From NCBI GenBank assembly GCA_037013495.1, contig CM072810.1:59320843-59384842 (forward strand): DNA of 64,000 bases. The letters are read 5' to 3'. The notes under the pieces were generated by a model. It ran no database searches, was not told the origin of the DNA, and worked only from the letters and a program-made list of their open reading frames with translations. The translations under genes were made by a program, and so were the position numbers. The stretch is from Hippophae tibetana. Taxonomy: Eukaryota; Streptophyta; Magnoliopsida; Rosales; Elaeagnaceae. Each line of letters starts with the position of its first letter. Position 1 is the first letter of the stretch. Below are positions 1-11,896 of this stretch, piece by piece.

Positions 1-160
1 CATTTTCTCGCCCATTAGGATTATTGAAGAATATAGTGATTGAGATTAGCATAATTTTGGTATTTTTTAAAAATAAATTACCAATCTCTCAAGACGATAC
101 TCTTCTTATGACTTTATTATAGAACTATGATACTGTGCATTTGTAATTTTGCACCAATCA
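1..160 (+). mobile_element. 3' end of an Athila-type 5' LTR
   Basis: The stretch immediately precedes a tRNA-Asp-type primer binding site and ends in ..CAATCA, as expected for an LTR ending in CA. Only the last ~160 bases of the LTR are in the window, so its full length and start cannot be judged. The reading rests on position next to the primer site and gag, not on a second LTR copy: no matching LTR end was recognised downstream. Confidence 0.6.
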
Positions 161-162
161 AG

Positions 163-184
163 TTTTTGGCGCAATTGCCAGGGA
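163..184 (+). other. Primer binding site (tRNA-Asp type) of Athila element 1
   Basis: The run TTTTTGGCGCAATTGCCAGG, then GA, is a slightly mutated version of the Athila primer site TGGCGCCGTTGCCGGGGA, which pairs with the 3' end of tRNA-Asp. It sits directly after the LTR end and about 200 bases before the gag start region. It fixes the element as plus-strand. Confidence 0.8.
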
Positions 185-382
185 TTGATTTTTTTTATTT
201 TTGCCAATATCAATACAAAGTCATCTTGGTTTTAATTTAGAATTATATTTTATTTTTATTTTATTTGTCTCTAGATGTGTTTTTGACATTAGATGCACCA
301 TGCTAAAAATTGAAACATTATTCTTTTTGATCTGGAGATTGAAAGAACCCTTAGATCACAAAGAAAGAAGAAAGTACTAGGC

Positions 383-1561
383 ATGGCTAAAGGAGAACAA
401 AATGCATAGCTACGTACCTTGAAGGATTATGTAAGGCCAATTATGAATGAAAATTACTCAGGTGTAAGATGTTAGATCATTAATGCCAATAATTTTGATA
501 TTAAACCTACGTTGATCAGCATGGTGCACCAAGCCCAATTTAGCGAATCTATACTTGATGATCCCAATATTCATTTGGCAATGTTCTTGGAGATATGTGA
601 CATTGTAAAGATGAATGGTGTTATTGAAGACACCATTAGAATGAGATTGTTTCCTTTTTCATTGAGGGGCAAGGCCAGAGGTTGGCTACAATCTCTACAA
701 CTGGGAAGCATCACTAGTTAGCAAGACATGGCAGAAACGTTTTTTGCTAAATTCTTTCCACCTGTAAAAATAGCATAACTCGGGAGTGAGATTGATAAAT
801 TCAGACAAAATGATATTGAGACACTCTATTGAGTATGGGAAAAGTATAAAGATATGATTCGGCGTTGCCCTCAATATGGATTGCCAGATTGGCTGTAAGT
901 TTAGATGTTCTATAATTGGTTAAATGGGAAAACTAGAGCCATAGTTGATACTGCTTCTGGTGGAAATTTTATGTCAAAGACAACTGAGGGTGCTACTTCT
1001 CTTTTGGAAGAAATGGCCTCAAACAACTATCAATGGCCAACTGAAAGATCTATGGCTAGGAAAGTTATTAGGATTCATGATTTGGAGTTATTTGTTGCCT
1101 TTTAAGCTCAAGTTGCTTCTCTATCTCATCAGATTTCTACCATAACAACCCAAAGAATACCACAAAGTGCAGAATATGTTATAGATTCAAGTATAATAGT
1201 TCCTATGAATGAATCAAGTCAAGAGTAGGTTCAATACATCAACAATTGTAACTACAATTATCGTTGTGATCCTATGCCAAATTACTACCATCCAAGACTT
1301 TGAAATCATGAAATTTTTTTGTATGGAAACATAAAGAATGTGTTACAACTTCCTCCAGGGTTTGATAGTCAACCAAGCGAGAAGAAGGTGTCACTTGAAG
1401 ATGTCATGGTTTCCTTTGTTGAGGAGACCAACGCAAGATTTAAAAAGGGTTATTCATGGCTAGATAACATTGAGACTCATTGTAGCAATATAGGAGTCAT
1501 TATGAAAAATATTGAAGTGTAAATTGGGCAACTAGCCACGACCATCAATGCCCAACAAATT
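383..1561 (+). pseudogene. Athila gag, first part (broken)
   Basis: Ty3/gypsy Athila-lineage capsid gene on the plus strand. The decayed reading begins at an ATG at 383 (MAKGEQNA, then a stop). It continues through recognisable Gag blocks: HLAMFLEICDIVKMNGV, RLFPFSLRGKARGWLQSL, MIRRCPQYGLPDWL and EEMASNNYQWPTERSM. The blocks lie in more than one frame and are broken by stops, for example TAG where a Trp codon is usual at about 718. The gene is further split by a ~1 kb repeat from 1562 and resumes near 2515. It cannot make a full Gag. The lineage call is firm because these blocks are characteristic of Athila gag. Confidence 0.88.
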
Positions 1562-2518
1562 ATTTTTTACTAATTTATAATTTAATAACCTAAACAAAGC
1601 AGTCATTCATGCAATCATATGTAAAAATAAAGTGCGGAAATAAGAGAGTAACACACGATATTTTTAGGTGGAAACAACCTAAACCATAACTATGACCTAA
1701 TAGGAAAAACACTGATCCACCAAACCACCTAACTTTCCACTATAAAAATCAAATGTTCAAGTACAAACTAGGTCTTATTCTACCATTCCTAAGATATTGT
1801 CTCAATGTACTTTATTTACTAGTCTTTGTTCTGTTTTCACAATTTTTAAAATTAGCATGAGCAGTTTCCAAACCAACATTCCAATAAGCTTCTCACCAAT
1901 CAAATCGTTCACAAATCAACTGCAAAATGGGTTAGCACAAAAAAACACAAGTATCCATGTGTGTTCTAGAATGGATTTAGTAATGAATAATCCTAACTAG
2001 ATGATTCAAAATATATATCACTTAAATCAAATCAACTACTAAATTATAGATAAAAAAGATTAAGCTAAAGTTCACTAAAAATAACTTCTCTAAGATTTAA
2101 TAATTAAATCAAATAAAATGTTCACACATAAAATTATTTAATCTAAATTTGCTATATTCTAATAAAGAATAAGCTATACGAAGATAAAATATTAAAAAAA
2201 TTAAAAAATAAATATGAGAGTTTAATAAATCAAATATTATTAAAATAAAATAAAAAATTATGATAGTATTAGGTGATTACCTCTCACGCCTTTTTTCTAT
2301 TTACTTATCTTTCATAAATTGATTCCAGCTTAAATAAATATTTTAGCACCAAAAATAATCTTAGTTTTATGAACATATGTTATTAAATGAATGAATGTAA
2401 TTTTATGTATCGTAGTTATAAAATATATACCTGAAATACGAATATTTGGAACTCAAGCATTTCTTAGACTTTTCTTGATAGACTTGATAGTAGGCCTAAA
2501 AACAAGTTTATAGATAAA
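1562..2518 (-). mobile_element. ~1 kb repeat inserted in Athila gag (copy 1)
   Basis: This segment interrupts gag: the coding match stops at ..TINAQQ and resumes after it with TNPKEQCKTITLKSERQIDG. Its reverse complement closely matches 49168-50385; shared stretches include AACCTAAACAAAGC, CGATATTTTTAGGTGG and TCTTGATAGACTTGATA. No coding sequence is seen. Size and lack of genes suggest a solo LTR or a short non-autonomous element, but I could not fix terminal bases or a target-site duplication. Confidence 0.7.
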
Positions 2519-2840
2519 TATTTTGTCCACAAAAATAGTCAACACTTATAGTCCTAACAAATCCAAAAGAACAATGCAAGACAATTACACTTAAGAGTGA
2601 AAGACAAATTGATGGGTCACCATTAAAGGAAACCGAGTCCACCCCTACAACTCCAAACAATGACCAAAGAAATAATAAAGTATAAGAAAAAGAGATTGTT
2701 GATGATACACCAAGAGAGACTGATATGCTCCCATCACTTTCATTTCCTAACAATCCTTATATTTTATCTACTCCCTTTCCTTATCTTCAAAAACAAAAAT
2801 TAGATAAGAAATTTTCTAAGTTTTTGGATATTTTTTAAAA
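2515..2840 (+). pseudogene. Athila gag, C-terminal part (broken)
   Basis: Gag resumes here after the inserted repeat. The conserved Athila motif NPKEQCKTITLKS (usually followed by GRxL; here ERQIDG) is in frame at about 2550-2595, and downstream residues are Pro/Thr/Asn-rich as usual for this linker. The link to the protease at 2904 runs through frame changes. The main value of this entry is that it proves the 1562-2518 segment is an insertion. Confidence 0.75.
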
Positions 2841-2903
2841 AAATCACATAAATATTCCTTTTGTATATTCCTTGGAACAGATGCCAAATTCCTAAAGGAT
2901 ACC

Positions 2904-3365
2904 ATGTCCAAGAAGATAAGGTCAGAGGAGTTCAAAACAATGAAGCTTTTTGAAGAATATAGTGTCATTCTTCAAAATAAATTACCTCAAAAATTAAAAG
3001 ATCTGGGGAGTTTCACTTTGCCCTACACTATTGGAAATTCATTTTTTGATAAAGTTTTATGTGATCTTGGTACGAGCATTAAACTTATGCCACAATCTAT
3101 TTATAGAAAATTGGGACTTGGAGAGATGAAAGAAACAACCATTTCTTTACAACTAGTAGATCAATCCATCAAGTATCTACGTGGAATCATAAAAGATGTA
3201 TTGATAAAGGTGGATAAATTCATTTTTCCTACTGATTTTTTTGTGTTAGATATGTATGAAGACCAAAATGTCCCACTAATCCTTGGCCAACCATTCTTTG
3301 CTACGGGAAAGGCTTTAACAGATGTTCAAAAGGGTAATTTAACATTGAGAGTGACTAAGGAATAA
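2904..3365 (+). pseudogene. Athila aspartic protease region
   Basis: A 153-codon open stretch carries the retropepsin fold of Athila polyproteins. It has LGSFTLPYTIGN, the active-site block CDLGTSIKLMP (the usual form is CDLGASxNLMP, with the catalytic Asp kept), and the flap and C-terminal block VPLILGQPFFATGKALTD. In a functional element it would cleave Gag-Pol. The frame ends at a TAA at 3363, whereas an active polyprotein would continue into reverse transcriptase. The protein is thus a surviving open island in a dead element, not a separate gene. Confidence 0.85.
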
Positions 3366-3724
3366 GTTACGTTCAACATCTACGAAGCCATGATATTTCC
3401 AAAAGATACAAGCACTTGCTTCTAGGTAGATGTCATTGAGAAATGTGTAGTAAAAGTCTTTCAAGAGGATATGTCGACCGAGCACTTAGAACTATGTATC
3501 ACCACTTCATCTCATACTTATGATTTTAATAACTCTACTCTTTGTGAACCTGATTTACCTTTTGTTAGTGGAGAATTTCCCCACTATGTATTTTCCTTGG
3601 AAGTATTGCAATAGGTTACATCATTCAGCAAAGAAGTAAAGAGGCTAGAGCTAATGGTAGCAAAGACGGATTATGTAATCTCTACAGAAAAAGTGCAACA
3701 AACTACAACACCAGAGTTAAAGTA

Positions 3725-4620
3725 ATTTCCTAAGCATCCTCTCTATGAATTCTTGGGTCATAATTGCACCTTTCCAATGATTATTACGGCATCACTTACA
3801 TCCGAAGAAGAGGAAAAGTTATTACTTGTGTTAAGGGAGCATAAAACATCCTTAGGATGGATTATCTTTAACATAAAAGGTATAAGTTCATCAATTTGCA
3901 TGCACAAGGTTCTAATAGAGGAACCTTACAAACCATCAATTGAGCCCTAAAGAAGATTAAATCCAACAATGAAGGAAGTTGTGAGAGCTGAAATTTTGAA
4001 TTTTTTCAATGCTAGAATTATTTATGCTATTTCAGACAGCTCATAGGTAAGTCTAGTGCATGTTGTGCCAAAAATGGGTGGAATGACGGTGGTGAAAAAT
4101 GAAAACAATGAGCTTATTCCTACAAGAATAGTCAAAGGTTGGAACGTATGTATAGATTACCGCAAGTTAAACAAAGCAACAAGGAATGATCATTTTCCAC
4201 TTCCATTCATTGATCAAATGTTAGATCGATTGGTTGGATATCCTTATTATGGCTTCTTAGATGGTTATTCGGGGTATAACCAAATTTCCATAGCCCCTAA
4301 AGATCAGGAGAAAACTATGTTCATATGCCTCTATGGAACGTTTGCTTTTAGAAGGATTCCCTTTGAATTGTGCAATGCCCCAACAATATTTTAACGTTGT
4401 ATGATGACTATCTTTTCTGATATGGTGGAAGATAGTTTTCATGGATGAATTTTCAATTTTTGGTACATCTTTTGATCATTTTTTGCATAATTTAGCTCTT
4501 GTTTTGTAGAGATGTGAAGATAAAAATCTTGTCCTAAATTGGGAGAAGTGTAATCTCTTGGTTCAATAAGGGATCATGCTTGGCCATTGAGTGTCATATT
4601 AAGGGATTGAGGTTGATTAA
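3725..4620 (+). pseudogene. Athila reverse transcriptase, truncated
   Basis: Reverse-transcriptase domain 1-4 motifs are readable: MKEVVRAEI near 3970, VHVVPKMGGMTVV at 4058, CIDYRKLNKAT at 4149, HFPLPFIDQMLDRL, FLDGYSGYNQI and FAFRRIPFELCNAP at about 4340. In-frame stops occur (the TAG in DSS*VSLVH; TAA after ..PTIF at 4392). The usual YxDDF block is damaged and matches end near 4620, where a different LTR family begins. RNase H and integrase are missing. The element is defective. Confidence 0.87.
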
Positions 4621-4621
4621 G

Positions 4622-5345
4622 CTAAAACTACAACCACAGAAAAACTACCACCTCTAAAAATCTATAAAAACATAGTTAGTTCTTCTTAAAAAGAGAAGAA
4701 TTTTAAAACTAAAAACTAAAAAAAAACTTTCTAGAGAGAGAAAGAGCTCATGAAATTATATGTTTTGGAATGGGGAAGAAGGTCCTTTATAGGTAAAGGA
4801 AATGCCAAAAAGGGGGAGAAATATTTTAAAATTTGAATTTAGACACGTTTGGACAAGTTGCAAAGCGTATGGGGCTCAAACATTTCGGTAGACAAGCGGT
4901 TGGTACGGAAGACTAGCGTTGGACATGTATCGGCGCGTGCGGGATACGGCGAGGAATGTTCTAGCACGCACACGACATGCCTCAAGCATGTGCTAGCGCA
5001 CGTGGAAAAATTATGTGGCGTGTGTCAGGTATGTGCCAGTCACGTGCTTTGGTTGGGCTTGTGTCGGCTTCTTGTGGGCGTCTGTTAGAAGTGTGCCGAT
5101 GTGTTATGGGTGTGTGCACACGCTTCTGTGCATAGGACTTGGTAGGAATGGGCGGCTGGGTGCAGGACTTAGCATAGATGGGCAGTTGCATTCACGATTT
5201 TGGCTTTTTAACATTTTTGACCATTTTGACTCATTTTGTCCAATTTTTTCATCTTTTTTACTTTTCCCCATATATTTTCTCAACATATTTGTTATGTATT
5301 TTCTCCGGTATTTTTCTTCAATTTTTTTAGGTTATTTTTGAACAA
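4622..5345 (-). mobile_element. Fragment of a diverged gypsy LTR (minus orientation)
   Basis: Read on the minus strand, this segment parallels the LTR family seen at 45153-46901 and 58094-59980. From right to left are the AAT/GGGxAAA-rich part with TTTTGACCATTTTGACTC, a GC-rich CG-dense stretch (4840-5180), a TATA-like CTTTATAGG, then an A-rich tract matching ACATAGTTAGTTCTTC. Both ends are abrupt, so it is a truncated copy. It replaces the end of the Athila reverse transcriptase. ORFs that cross the GC-rich part look like accidental open frames. Confidence 0.6.
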
Positions 5346-6990
5346 AAATTTCTGAAAAATAATATTGTTATCAATATGAGCATATTGTCAAGAAATAACT
5401 ATGGTATGAATCTTGTAGATATTTTTTATTGTTTCTTTGTACCGAGTATTTTCTCAATTTGCTTTGATTTTCCATATCCATTTCTTTCTTAGGCCCCACC
5501 TTGTGGCCTGTCATTACAACCCTGATTAAAGACTTTTTTATATTTAATTTTGGTATTTGATTACATTTGTGGAGATGATTTTTGAAAATTTGATTTATGA
5601 TGTTAAGTTTTGAGAGAATTCTTCTGATTTTAGTTGTTATACTTTTATCTGAATTTGCTGGTGATTTGGAGTTAAATTGACTATTTCACACATAGACTCA
5701 AGAATTTAGCTTTAGGTTGAAATGAATGTTTAACTCTTGCTTAACAAATTATTGAATTTTTGATTGATTTTCTTGCTATCTTCAATGTAAAAAGAGTAAG
5801 TTATTAGTGATGAAATCTAAGTTCAAATCATGATTTGGCGAGTGATGGTAGTTCTCTATGGGGTCTATTTAATATTGTTTATTGTTATCCTTTCTTTGAT
5901 GTTTTTTTTTTGTTTGAGGAAAAACAAAGTTCTAAGTTTGGGGTTGTTTGATGACTTGTATAATTTGACATAATTTATCACTTCTCAACTTTAACTTTAG
6001 TCTAATTTTATTTATTTTTTATTGAATTTAGACTTCATTATTATGATTTAAATTTTATTGGAGATTTGAAGATATTAAAGATCTAAAATTTTAAAAGCAT
6101 ATCATCTAAGGACTCTCAAATTTAAATGAAGATTTGTTTAAATTAAATTTAAATTAAGATGTCTATATATATATATATATATATAAACCAAAACAAATAA
6201 AGGAAGAACAACTGCTAGTGAAGAAACAAAAAGAAAACAAGAAAGTGGGAAGTGGGGGAATGAAAAATAGAGAAACTAGGAAAAGCGAAACTAAGAAAAA
6301 AGAAAAAGAAAAAGGAGCGAAGAATGAGATAAGAATAAATAAAAAAGGAGAAGATGCAAAAGCATATTCGTTTTGGGATTCAATTTTCTTTCAATTCCTC
6401 TCAGAAAATTATGGTGAATTCGTTTATGTTAAATTTAATTTTTAACATGAACAAATTTTTTTATTTTAGGAAAAATATGTAATTTAATTTTGAACTATGC
6501 TTGATTTTCTATGTTAATTTGAATTATTTCTCTTCATATTTGTCTGATTTATTCTAAATTTAATGTTTCTAATTAACTGTCCATTAATTAGATTATTTTA
6601 GTCTTGTGATTTACTATTAAAAGAGTGAATTATAGGATAGATCTAGGATATTTAGATATATGTAAATATAGAGATCGAAAGAGTTATATGAATCTGTGTA
6701 GTTTTAAAATCAATGCTCTTAATGCTTTCTTGCTTTATTAAATTACATATTCTTGTGTAAATTAATGAACAAGAATATTTCCAATTGATTGTTGAAATAA
6801 GCTTTTGGATGTTTTTTAGAGATTGCTAACAATTAGAGATAATTAAATTCAATTAACTAAATGAGTAAAACACAGTGAAAAATTAGGTTAAATCGATTTT
6901 CTAGAAAAAAAAATTCCATTAATTTGATCTTTTAATAATATCTTTATTTTAAATTTCAAATACAACTTTAGTGACTAGAAGCCTCGTTAG
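5346..6990 (+). mobile_element. Athila-type 3' untranslated region and probable 3' LTR
   Basis: No gene is seen. At 5930-5955 the run ACAAAGTTCTAAGTTTGGGG resembles the conserved element just before the 3' LTR of Athila/Tat elements, and TGATGAC at about 5950 could be the LTR start. The rest is AT-rich with a (TA)n microsatellite at 6162-6184. A 75-codon Lys-rich ORF at 6218-6445 is low-complexity and not supported. I could not match this LTR to the tail at 1-160, so its end is uncertain. Confidence 0.45.
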
Positions 6991-7007
6991 CAAGAAATTT
7001 TTTGTTT

Positions 7008-8399
7008 TTATTTTTCATTGAACTTTGAGATTTTCTCTTCTAAAAGCACTTTCATTTTATTCAAATTCAAAGACTTTTTTATTTTTGGAGCCTTGCCTTC
7101 GTTGGTATTTTCTTTTTGGCTTGATGATTTTGGGAGAGATGAGAGAGAGTTCAGGGATGCAGCTAGTGGGAAGGATAAAAGCAGTACGAGGAGGTGTTGT
7201 GGTTGATGAATAAGATAGCTGAGAAGGATTGGTAGGAAACAAGCCTTAGGTTGCACGATTATTAGAAGAATGATGAGAGGTGAGTGTAGGGTTTTGAGGA
7301 TGAAAAGAGCTAGCAACTAAAAGGGAAAGATTATCAGTAGTCTGGAAAGGACATAGGTAATTCAAATTTATGGAGGGAATGGGATTAGGGACAGCACTAT
7401 TTGAGCTAAGGTTTTCAAAATTACTTGAGTGGATGGTGGCATTTAACTGAGGAAGGTTATTGTGAAGCCAATGAAAGAACCCTTGCATGTAATCAGAGGT
7501 AGCTGGAGGACTTGATAGAGTATCTTCTAAATGGTCGGAAGCTTGTATAAGAGGATGTGATTCTCCTTCTTTGTGGAGAAAGACCTGCATTCAAAGAAAG
7601 AGTTGGAGAGCAATTATTACGAGCAACCGGTTGAATGTTGCCAAAAGAGTTGTGACTGTCTGATATGAAGGTAAAAGGCTAAGGAGCTTTGTCGTTGGAA
7701 ATCCAAGTTAGAATTCAAGACAATGAATTTGTTTCTTAAAATGGGTAAGACATGAGCTTCTCTATTAAGGTTAGCGGTCCTAGAGCAGGAGTTTTGGTAT
7801 CATTATCAAAATGGAAAGTTTTTTGAGTTTCAGCGCATGTAATATCTTTGTGAAGAAAAGAACCATATTTAAAACACACATCAGTAAGTATTTCATATCT
7901 GAATTGTAGCCAATATAGAGAGTTATCTTCTTTAATTTGAAAGCAACCAGGAAGAAGTTTTGAATTGGTATTGATCAAAACTCTCATTCTCAAATATCTT
8001 TCGATTATTAGATTATCATCTCCAGAAAAATCAAGATCTGTGACAGTTCCTAAAAGGTTGCCTAAGGTATAAGCATTCTCTTTAAGCATGCAAATAGGTG
8101 CTACGCCATGAACTTGTACCCAAAATCCAGTGTTTGAGAAATCAATTTTAGTGAGAAGGGTGCTAGGTGACCACTTTTTAATGACAATTAAGTGTCCCTT
8201 TACATGCCAAATTCTACGTCTCCACACTTTGTTGCGTTAGCTTCATGCTGAAATTTTAATCTAAAAATGTTGTTTGATCTATCAATGAAAGAACCTCTAA
8301 CACCAAATAGATTAGCAGCAAGGTCAAAAGTGGATTGCAATAAAGAGATGGATATTACTCTATGGGCTAGTACTTTAGCTTGCAAATTAAAAGAGGTAT
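7008..8399 (-). pseudogene. DUF4283/zinc-knuckle protein relic, LINE ORF1-like
   Basis: On the minus strand, two overlapping frames give a DUF4283-type protein of the kind encoded by ORF1 of plant L1 LINEs: NIFRLKFQHEANATK, then KGHLIVIKKWSPSTL, FWVQVHGVAPICM, YLRMRVLINT, LPGCFQ and WLQFRYEILTDVCFKYG. The knuckle that should follow (CxxCGxxxHxxxxC) is damaged: the second Cys is Tyr and the spacing is lost. Downstream is a Ser/Pro/Asn-rich tail ending in basic residues near 7010. There is no LINE endonuclease or reverse transcriptase in the window. The N-terminus is cut at 8400 by a copia LTR. A host DUF4283 gene relic is the alternative. Confidence 0.65.
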
Positions 8400-8869
8400 T
8401 GTGCACGGAAGTAATAAATAACGATATATAAATATATCAAATCAGTAAAAAGAAACACACAAAATTTACGTAGTTTGAAAATTTTCCTAAGTCCAATGTA
8501 GGTAACAGATATTATTAAATTGAGTAGAAAATATACAGAATATAAATATAGATTTACTCACAATAATATCTCTAAAGTGTTTTCTCAAACTCATAGAAAA
8601 CTCTCACACTCAATAAGTATTTTCTCTCTTTGAGTTCTCTTATGCTCTCTCTGATTTTTTTTTTATTTTTGTCTTGTTCTTCAATGCATGAACTCCTCTA
8701 TATTTATAGATGAAGCAAGGCTCTTTTTTTCTAAATTATTCCATAATTTAAGCCATAAATTAGGCTACTAATTTCCTTAAATTGTGGCACAAATTAGGCC
8801 ACTAATTTGTTACTTTAGAGCTCTTTAAATTAAGCCACTAACTTGTTACTTTAGAGCCAATATTCAACA
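8400..8869 (-). mobile_element. 3' LTR of the minus-strand copia element
   Basis: Read on the minus strand, the polypurine tract AAGGTGGAGATTG precedes TGTTGAATATTGGC, a standard copia LTR start, at 8869. The other edge falls near GTGCACGG at 8400, where the DUF4283-like coding match ends. Inside are a TATA-like TATTTATAG (8700) and CT-rich leader sequence. Length is about 470 bases. No partner 5' LTR was found to the right of gag near 12.95 kb. Confidence 0.8.
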
Positions 8870-8929
8870 ATCTCCACCTTGGCGAAAAATTTCATAGTGT
8901 TGCCTCCAAATGGGCCCTAAGCGCTCTAA

Positions 8930-11896
8930 ACTCGTGAAATGTTGATCAAGTTCAAATATTGTTGAAACTTGATCCTTGTAACCACCTTTGTAAGCATATC
9001 TGCAGGGTTATCTACAGTTCCAACTTTATGGAGTGTAATATTCCCTTCATCAATGATTTCCCAGACAAAATGAAATCAAACATCGATGTGCTTGGTACCA
9101 TGATGAACTTGGTTATTTGCCAAACTAATGGCACTCTGGCTGTCGTAGAAATTCTCTACGTTCTTCTGAACAATACCCAAATCCTTGGTCAACCTGAGAA
9201 GCCATATAGCTTCTTTGAATGCTTCTGTTACAACCATATACTTTGCCTCTATAGTAGACAAAGATACAGTTGACTGCAATGTTGATCTCCAACAAACTGG
9301 TTCTCCTACCATTGTGAACACATAACCAGTTATAGATCGACTCTTATCCAGATCTCTAGCATAGTCAGAATCCACATATCCGACTAGGTGCTTGCCTTCA
9401 ATCTTGTCTCTCTCAACTTCAAACCAATATCCACAGTACCATAGATGTACCATAGAATCCACTTCATTGCTTGATAATGTCCTTTATCGAGATTGTGCAT
9501 GTAGTGACTTACCATACTAACAGCATGGGAAATATCAGGTTTGGTGCATACCATTGCATACATCAAGGCACCAATAGAATTTTCATATGGAACACGCTCT
9601 ATTTTCTTCTTCTCATCAGTGGTGTTAGGTGACATCAATGCATTCAACTGAAAGTGAGGAGCAAGCGATGTACTTACTAGTTTGGTTTTCTCATCAATAT
9701 CAAACCTTTGTAGTACTTTCTTCAGATACTGAGTTTGTGTTAGACAGACTGTGCTTGCAACTCTATCTCTTCTGATCTTCATCCCAAGAATTTTCTTAGC
9801 TTCTCTAAGATCTTTCATTTCAAATTATGAACTCAATAAAGCTTTCAATCTATCGATCTCTACCTTGCTCTTAGATGCAATCAACATATCATCAACATAT
9901 AAGAGCAAATAAAAGAAGGTACCATCTTGGAGTTTCCGAAAGTATACATAGTGATCAAACTGGTTGTGTTTATACTTCTGCTCTCTAATGAAACTATCAA
10001 AACACTTGTACCACTGTCACGGTGATTTCTTCAAACCATAAAGTGACTTGCTTAGCTTGCAAGCCCGATTCTCATGTCTTGAAACTTTGAAGCCATCTGG
10101 TTGAGACATGTAGATCTCTTCGTTCAAAGTATCATGGAGAAAAGCTGTTTTAACATTGATTTGAGCTAACTCGAGATCAAATTATGCTACCAAAGCCAAT
10201 AGTATTTGAATAGATGAATGCTTAACAACATGTGAGAATAAATATTTGTAGTCTATTCCTTCTTTCTGAGCATAGCCTTTTGTTACCAGTCTGACTTTGT
10301 ATCTGATGTTGTCTTTACTAAGAACACCTTCCTTCTTGGCATAGACCCATTTGCAGCCAATATTTTTCTTTCCTTTGGGAAGTTGAACCAACTCCCAAGT
10401 CTGATTCTGGTGTAGAGACTTCATTTCTTCATCCATTGCCATCTTCCATTTCATACTATCAACTCTCTACACGGCTTCTTTGTAAGTGCATGGGACATCA
10501 TCATCAATTACTAGAAATGTGAATGCTACCATGTCTGTGTATCTAGTAGGCTTCCTAATCTCCCTTCTCGGTCGAGTAGTGGCAATAGATTCTGGTTGTT
10601 GATTGTTCAGTGGTGATGGTGAGAGAGCATCCACCTCAATTGAGATCTCTTCTTTATTATCAATTTCATCTTCACCACGATCGGCAGTCAATGCAATATT
10701 TTCTGGATCTTCTAGAGTTTCAAGCACCACCTTAGAAAGAGTGTTTAGACTTTCATTCTCTTTATCTGAATTTTTCTATCTTAGCATAACAGACTCGTCG
10801 AATGTGACATCTTGGCTTAAGATGATCTTCTTTGATTCACCATACCAAAGTCAAAACCCTCTAACTCCTTCATTAAAGCCCAAGAAAATATCTTTCTTTA
10901 CTTTAGGATCCAGTTTGGATTCACTAACATGAAAATATACAGGACATCCAAATATTCTCAATGAATCATAATCAGAAACAGGTTGTCCAAACCATGCATC
11001 TTAAGGAGTTTTCCCATCTAATGTAGTCGTAGGAAGTCTGTTAACTATATGAGTTGCATATGACAAAGTCTTAGCCCAAAATGTCTTGCTTAATTTGGAT
11101 TGAGATACCATACATTGAACTTTCTCAACCAAATTACGATTCATTCGTTCTGTAACTCCATTCTACTATGGTGTACGAGGAACTAAAAAATTTCTGATTA
11201 TCCCTTCATCCTAAAAAACTTTGAAAAAGGGATCTGATTTGTACTCGCCACCATTATCAGATGTGAGCCTTTTAATTTTCCTACATGTTGGAATCTTGAT
11301 AATTTTCTTCCATTTAAGAAAGATATCCATAACTTCATATTTTTGACTCATGGTGTATATCCATATATATCTAGAGAAATCATCAATAAAAGTCACAAAC
11401 CAACGTTTACCTTTAAGTGAAGCATTCTTGAAAGGTCCCCAGACATCCATATGAATATAATCAAGAGTTCCCTTAGTATGATGAATGGTAGTTCCGAACT
11501 TGACTCTTGTTTTTTTTTCATTACACAATGCTCGCATAAATCAAAATTTCCAGTCTTGGCACCTTTCAGAAGACCTTGCTTCATTAAGCCTTGCAAAGCC
11601 TTTTCACTGACATGCCCTAAGCACATATGCCATAGGCAGGAAGAATCATATGTCTTTTCTTCAAAACTGATTGAGACAGTTGCTCTTCCTATAATTGTAC
11701 TCCCATCTAGGAAATACAGGTTTGCCTTTTGAGTTCCCTTCATCGATACAAATACACCTCGTACATCTTTCAAGACTCCATTTTCTAATGTTACCTTGTA
11801 ACCATCATAATCTAGAACATCTAAAGAAATAAGGTTTTTCTTTAGATCAGGAATGTACTTCACATTCGTAAGTCGTCTGATTGTACCATCATGCAT
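8930..11896 (-). pseudogene. Copia pol relic (integrase, reverse transcriptase, RNase H)
   Basis: Minus-strand Ty1/copia polyprotein, Tork/Tnt1-like. From 11896 downwards: the GAG-pre-integrase block (LWHMCLGHVSEKALQGL with CEHC at about 11540); integrase with MDVWGP, FIDDFSRYIWIY and LTSDNGGEY; reverse transcriptase from 10454 (TWELVQLPKGKKNIGCKWVY) to YVDDM at 9868-9900; RNase H with GYVDSDYARDLDKSRS and a C-terminal NPADMLTK ending near 8935. There are many stops and frameshifts. One is a TGA at 9075 where HIDVRxHF normally has Arg (CGA). All domains are present but it cannot be translated whole. Confidence 0.92.

Noticed and set aside
4849..5341. ORFs of 79 and 108 codons
   Set aside because: They fall in the CG-rich part of a diverged LTR, where stop codons are rare by composition.
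6218..6445. 75-codon Lys/Glu-rich ORF
   Set aside because: Made of purine-rich simple sequence inside a probable LTR.
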